Below the pieces are notes generated by a model. That model searched no databases and had not been told where the DNA came from. It saw only the letters and a program-made list of their open reading frames with translations. A program made the position numbers and the translations under genes. Positions 4,925 through 7,377 of a stretch of DNA of 7,377 nucleotides are shown here, one piece after another (positions within the stretch are counted from its first letter, which is position 1; every line of letters begins with the position of its first letter). This stretch comes from Acidobacteriota bacterium (lineage in GTDB: Bacteria; Acidobacteriota; Terriglobia; Bryobacterales; Bryobacteraceae). Where the stretch lies: NCBI GenBank assembly GCA_018268875.1, contig JAFDVT010000273.1:1-7377 (forward strand), given 5' to 3'.

Positions 4925-5611
4925 CTAGGGAACGGTCTTGTCGGGAGCCCGGCAAATGGTTTGCAGCGGGCATTCGGCGCACTTGGGTTTGCGCGCCACG
5001 CAGATGTTACGGCCGAAGTGGATCACCTGGTGCGAGAAGCTGATCCAACGGTCTTGCGGAAGGATCGCCATCAGGTCGCGTTCGATCTTGACGGGGTCCG
5101 ATTCTTTGGTCAGTTCCAGGCGCTGGCAGATGCGCTGGACATGCGTATCGACCACCACACCGGACGCAATGCCGAACGCCGTACCCAGCACGACATTGGC
5201 GGTTTTACGGGCCGCGCCGGGGACCGTCAGCAGTTGGTCGATGTCGCGCGGGATCTCGCCGTTGAACTCGTTCAGCAGCTTGTTCGCCGCGCCGATGATG
5301 GACTTGGACTTGTTGTTGAAGAACCCGGTGGAGTGAATGTCCTGCGCGAGTTCCGCTTGCGGAACGTTGGCGAATGCCCGGATGGACGGGTACTTGCGAA
5401 ACAAATCCGGGGTGACTTTATTGACCCGTTCGTCCGTACACTGCGCCGAAAGGATGGTCGCGACCAGCAGTTCCCACGCGTTTCCATGATGCAGCGCGCA
5501 AGTGACGTTGGGGTACAGCATGTCGAGAGCGGCGAGGATGGTCCGCAGCCGTTCCGCCTTCTTTTCCGAGAGCTTTTTCGGCTTGTGGGTCTTGGTGGCG
5601 GCGGCAGGCAT
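4925..5611 (-). CDS. nth: Endonuclease III (DNA glycosylase/AP lyase)
   Basis: Endonuclease III removes oxidised pyrimidines from DNA and cuts the backbone at the abasic site in base excision repair. The 228-residue product has a Lys-rich N-terminal extension of about 17 residues compared with E. coli. The helix-hairpin-helix lies at about 128-143, with catalytic K136 in ARKTANVV and catalytic D155 in VVVDTHVQR. The iron-sulfur ligands are C204, C211, C214 and C220, in exact C-x6-C-x2-C-x5-C spacing. The hairpin reads VPGAARKT where the usual form is LPGVGRKT, so the second hairpin glycine is Ala134. ATG 5611 follows an in-frame TAA at 5621-5623 and is the only good start; no clear Shine-Dalgarno is seen. 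It is first in a four-gene minus-strand cluster and only 25 bases from the divergent gene. Confidence 0.97.
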   Translation of the reverse strand: MPAAATKTHKPKKLSEKKAERLRTILAALDMLYPNVTCALHHGNAWELLVATILSAQCTDERVNKVTPDLFRKYPSIRAFANVPQAELAQDIHSTGFFNNKSKSIIGAANKLLNEFNGEIPRDIDQLLTVPGAARKTANVVLGTAFGIASGVVVDTHVQRICQRLELTKESDPVKIERDLMAILPQDRWISFSHQVIHFGRNICVARKPKCAECPLQTICRAPDKTVP

Positions 5612-5636
5612 GGCTACGAGGCTTTAGAATAGCAGT
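5612..5636. promoter_or_regulatory. 25-base divergent start region with overlapping -10-like elements
   Basis: On the plus strand TAGAAT (5625-5630) is one base from the -10 consensus and would place the transcription start at about the TTG start at 5637. On the minus strand TATTCT (5631 to 5626) is a -10-like match for nth. The two overlap by five bases. Neither has a recognisable -35 element, which would lie inside the opposite gene. Plausible as a shared bidirectional core, but based on short matches only. Confidence 0.3.
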
Positions 5637-7133
5637 TTGCGTCCGGTTTTCTGGCTTGTTGCAACGTTCGCGTTGGTGTGGGGCTGGTCCATTTTCGGCC
5701 CGTTCCACTTTGACGATCATTCCATGCTCCGCGATCCGCGAATCACCGGTTCGAGCGGCTGGTGGGAAGTGTGGCTACCGTTGCAAACCCGGCCGCTCAC
5801 CCAGTTTTCCTTTTGGGCCAATCATGCGCTCGGCGGCGGAAGCGGCGAGGCCAATCCCCTGCCCTGGCATCTGGTCAACCTTCTGCTGCACGCGGTCAAC
5901 ACCTGGCTGGTGTGGCGGATCGCGATGCGGATGTTGCCGTCGCAAGGCGCGTGGATCGCCGCCGCTCTGTTCGCGCTGCATCCATTGCAGTCGGAACCCG
6001 TGAACTACGTGTTCGCGAGGTCCACGCTGTTGATGACCACGTTCTGCCTGTTGACCGTATGGTTCTGGCTTCGTGAGCGAACGCTTCCGGCGCTCGGCTG
6101 CTTTGTGCTGGCGCTGCTCGCGAAAGAGGAATGCGTCACGCTACCGTTCGCGTTACTGCTCCTCGACTGGGCCCGCGGCGTAAAACTGGAACGCCGAAAA
6201 ATCGGAACTGCGGCCGTGATGCTGGCGGTTGCCGCCTTGGCGGGATTGCGAGCGGTTCTCGCCACCCGTGCGATGCCGGGTTCGGGCGCGGGTTTTGCAG
6301 CGGGGATCACGCCCTTCGAATATTTGCGGGCGCAGGGCGTGGTGATCTGGCGCTATCTGCGGTTGCTCGCCTTGCCGTACGGATTTACGGTGGATACCGA
6401 AGTCGCGATGCCGGACCTCTGGCTGTCAGCGCTCGGCTGGGCGGCGATCCTCGGGCTGTGCGTGCTCGCTTACCGAAAAGGATGGTACTGGCTGCTCGCC
6501 GGGTTCATCCTGCTGATCCCGAGTTCGACAATTTTCCCCGCCGAGGATCTGGCAGCCGACCGGCGAATGTATTTTCCGATGTTCGCGTTCGCCTGTTTTC
6601 TAGTTGCGACACGTTTGAAAACGCCGGTCATCCTGGCCATCCTTGCGGGACTAGGGTTGATCAGTTGCTACCGCACGGCCTTTGTCTGGTCGAGCGAGCG
6701 CGCCCTTTGGCAGGAGGCGGTGGAACGTTCGCCGGGTAAGGTACGGCCGCGAATTCAATTGGCACGAACCTTGCCGGTTGCGGACGCCGCACGAGTGCTG
6801 GAACAGGCATCGGGAATCGCGCCGGGCGATCCGGATGTCCCGAATGAATTGGGTTTGATTCTGTTGCGGAACGGACGCGCGGCGGAATCGCTAGCCGCCT
6901 TTGGACGGGCGCTGGCGTTGAATCCATCGTCGGCGATGATCTTGAACAACCGCGGTGTCGCACTGCAGGAACTCGGGCAGTCCAAAGCCGCGCAGGCGGA
7001 CTTTCTGCGCGCCCTGGAAAAAGACCCGTGCCTCGAGGATGCGCGGCGCAACCTGGCGTTGACTACAGGAGCTTTGCCGCCTGAATATCCGCGCGGATGT
7101 CCGTCCAGTCCACGTTCTTCGCCGAAGGACTGA
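5637..7133 (+). CDS. TMTC-like GT-C membrane glycosyltransferase with C-terminal TPRs
   Basis: This 498-residue protein resembles bacterial relatives of the TMTC family, GT-C fold membrane enzymes that in animals transfer mannose from a lipid donor. Residues 3-20 form the first span. FDD at 25-27 is the acidic loop motif expected for catalysis, followed by RPLTQFSFWANHALG and HLVNLLLHAVN. Next come HPLQSEPVNYVFARSTLL (115-132), LLAKEECVTLP (160-170) and AADRRMYFP (306-314), which parallel TMTC signature regions as I know them. About nine or ten spans run to residue 345. Two clear TPRs follow at about 399-430 and 431-464, with a degenerate one at about 367-398. The start is TTG 5637, the first start codon after an in-frame TAG (5625-5627), with no Shine-Dalgarno; later starts would shorten the first span. 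The acceptor and sugar donor are unknown. It is divergent from nth and overlaps the next gene at its 3' end. Confidence 0.8.
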   Translation: MRPVFWLVATFALVWGWSIFGPFHFDDHSMLRDPRITGSSGWWEVWLPLQTRPLTQFSFWANHALGGGSGEANPLPWHLVNLLLHAVNTWLVWRIAMRMLPSQGAWIAAALFALHPLQSEPVNYVFARSTLLMTTFCLLTVWFWLRERTLPALGCFVLALLAKEECVTLPFALLLLDWARGVKLERRKIGTAAVMLAVAALAGLRAVLATRAMPGSGAGFAAGITPFEYLRAQGVVIWRYLRLLALPYGFTVDTEVAMPDLWLSALGWAAILGLCVLAYRKGWYWLLAGFILLIPSSTIFPAEDLAADRRMYFPMFAFACFLVATRLKTPVILAILAGLGLISCYRTAFVWSSERALWQEAVERSPGKVRPRIQLARTLPVADAARVLEQASGIAPGDPDVPNELGLILLRNGRAAESLAAFGRALALNPSSAMILNNRGVALQELGQSKAAQADFLRALEKDPCLEDARRNLALTTGALPPEYPRGCPSSPRSSPKD

Positions 7134-7377
7134 GCTCGACACCGGAACTGAGGTCGCGAGCTTCGGCCGGGGCAAGCGGCGACAGGCGGATCTGGAAGGT
7201 GCCAATGGCCGGGTCGGAAGGCTTGGCGTTCACCGACCGCAGATGGACCAGCAGGCTCATGGCCGGCGCGTCCGATTTGGCGTGGTTGATGAGCACAAAC
7301 CGCACCTTGGAATCCTGCATGCGGATGCCGGTGATCTGCAGTTGCTTACGCCAACTGGCTGCCGCCGGAACCTCGCC
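7063..7377 (-). CDS. Partial hypothetical protein, C-terminal beta-rich domain
   Basis: The minus-strand frame is open from the right edge to TAG at 7063-7065, giving 104 visible C-terminal residues. An internal ATG at 7320 is not needed as a start, because the frame reads plausibly beyond it (ASWRKQLQITGIRMQDSK). The pattern of alternating hydrophobic strands, such as KVRFVLINHAKSD, SLLVHLRSV and GTFQIRLSPLAP, followed by WTDIRADIQAAKLL, suggests a beta-sandwich (immunoglobulin- or fibronectin-like) domain at the end of a longer protein. I do not recognise a named family. It converges on, and overlaps by 71 bases, the TMTC-like gene. Confidence 0.68.
   Translation of the reverse strand, partial: GEVPAAASWRKQLQITGIRMQDSKVRFVLINHAKSDAPAMSLLVHLRSVNAKPSDPAIGTFQIRLSPLAPAEARDLSSGVELSPSAKNVDWTDIRADIQAAKLL

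Noticed and set aside
4287..4982. Minus-strand 231-codon frame over the membrane protein and the nth end
   Set aside because: It overlaps nth and the 215-residue membrane protein in another frame; its Arg/Ala/Gly-rich sequence looks like an off-frame translation.

Overview
This window is ordinary bacterial chromosome, GC-rich (about 60% by eye). It holds a core ribosome/RNA-decay locus (rpsO-pnp) facing a minus-strand cluster that ends in signal peptidase I, then a divergent membrane glycosyltransferase-like gene. Protein style suggests Acidobacteriota, possibly the Bryobacterales/Solibacter group. The hints are the ankyrin-protein-type N-terminus at the left edge, a single-anchor LepB, and a small two-helix membrane protein. 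This placement is inference from general resemblance, not from a search. I see no tRNA, rRNA, CRISPR array, insertion sequence, attachment site or phage gene.

Layout. Bases 1-386 are the 5' part of a minus-strand gene running off the left edge. Bases 387-726 are a gene-free divergent spacer with several inverted repeats and a good extended -10 promoter for rpsO. rpsO (727-996) and pnp (start chosen at 1190, end 3313) are co-directional. They are separated by about 190 bases that fold into four successive hairpins, the last followed by five T residues. A near-perfect tandem copy of the pnp ribosome-binding region follows. A very strong 13-bp intrinsic terminator (3338-3372) closes pnp and probably also stops transcription arriving from the other strand.

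Bases 3380-5611 carry four minus-strand genes, in transcription order: nth (endonuclease III), a roughly six-helix membrane protein of unknown function, lepB (signal peptidase I), and a 57-residue two-helix membrane protein. Gaps are 6, 68 and 64 bases. nth starts only 25 bases from the divergent gene at 5637-7133. That gene encodes a polytopic membrane protein with a DD motif and C-terminal TPRs, resembling the TMTC/GT-C glycosyltransferase group. Its 3' end overlaps by 71 bases the 3' end of a convergent, edge-truncated gene (7063 to the right edge).

How they fit together. S15 and PNPase are the classic pair linking ribosome assembly and mRNA turnover, and the structured RNA between them is the natural place for PNPase-level control. 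The minus-strand cluster mixes DNA repair with membrane and secretion functions, so it is probably a transcriptional convenience rather than a pathway. No novel defence or mobile system is evident. The items most worth a second look are the rpsO-pnp leader architecture, the small membrane gene, and the bacterial TMTC-like protein.
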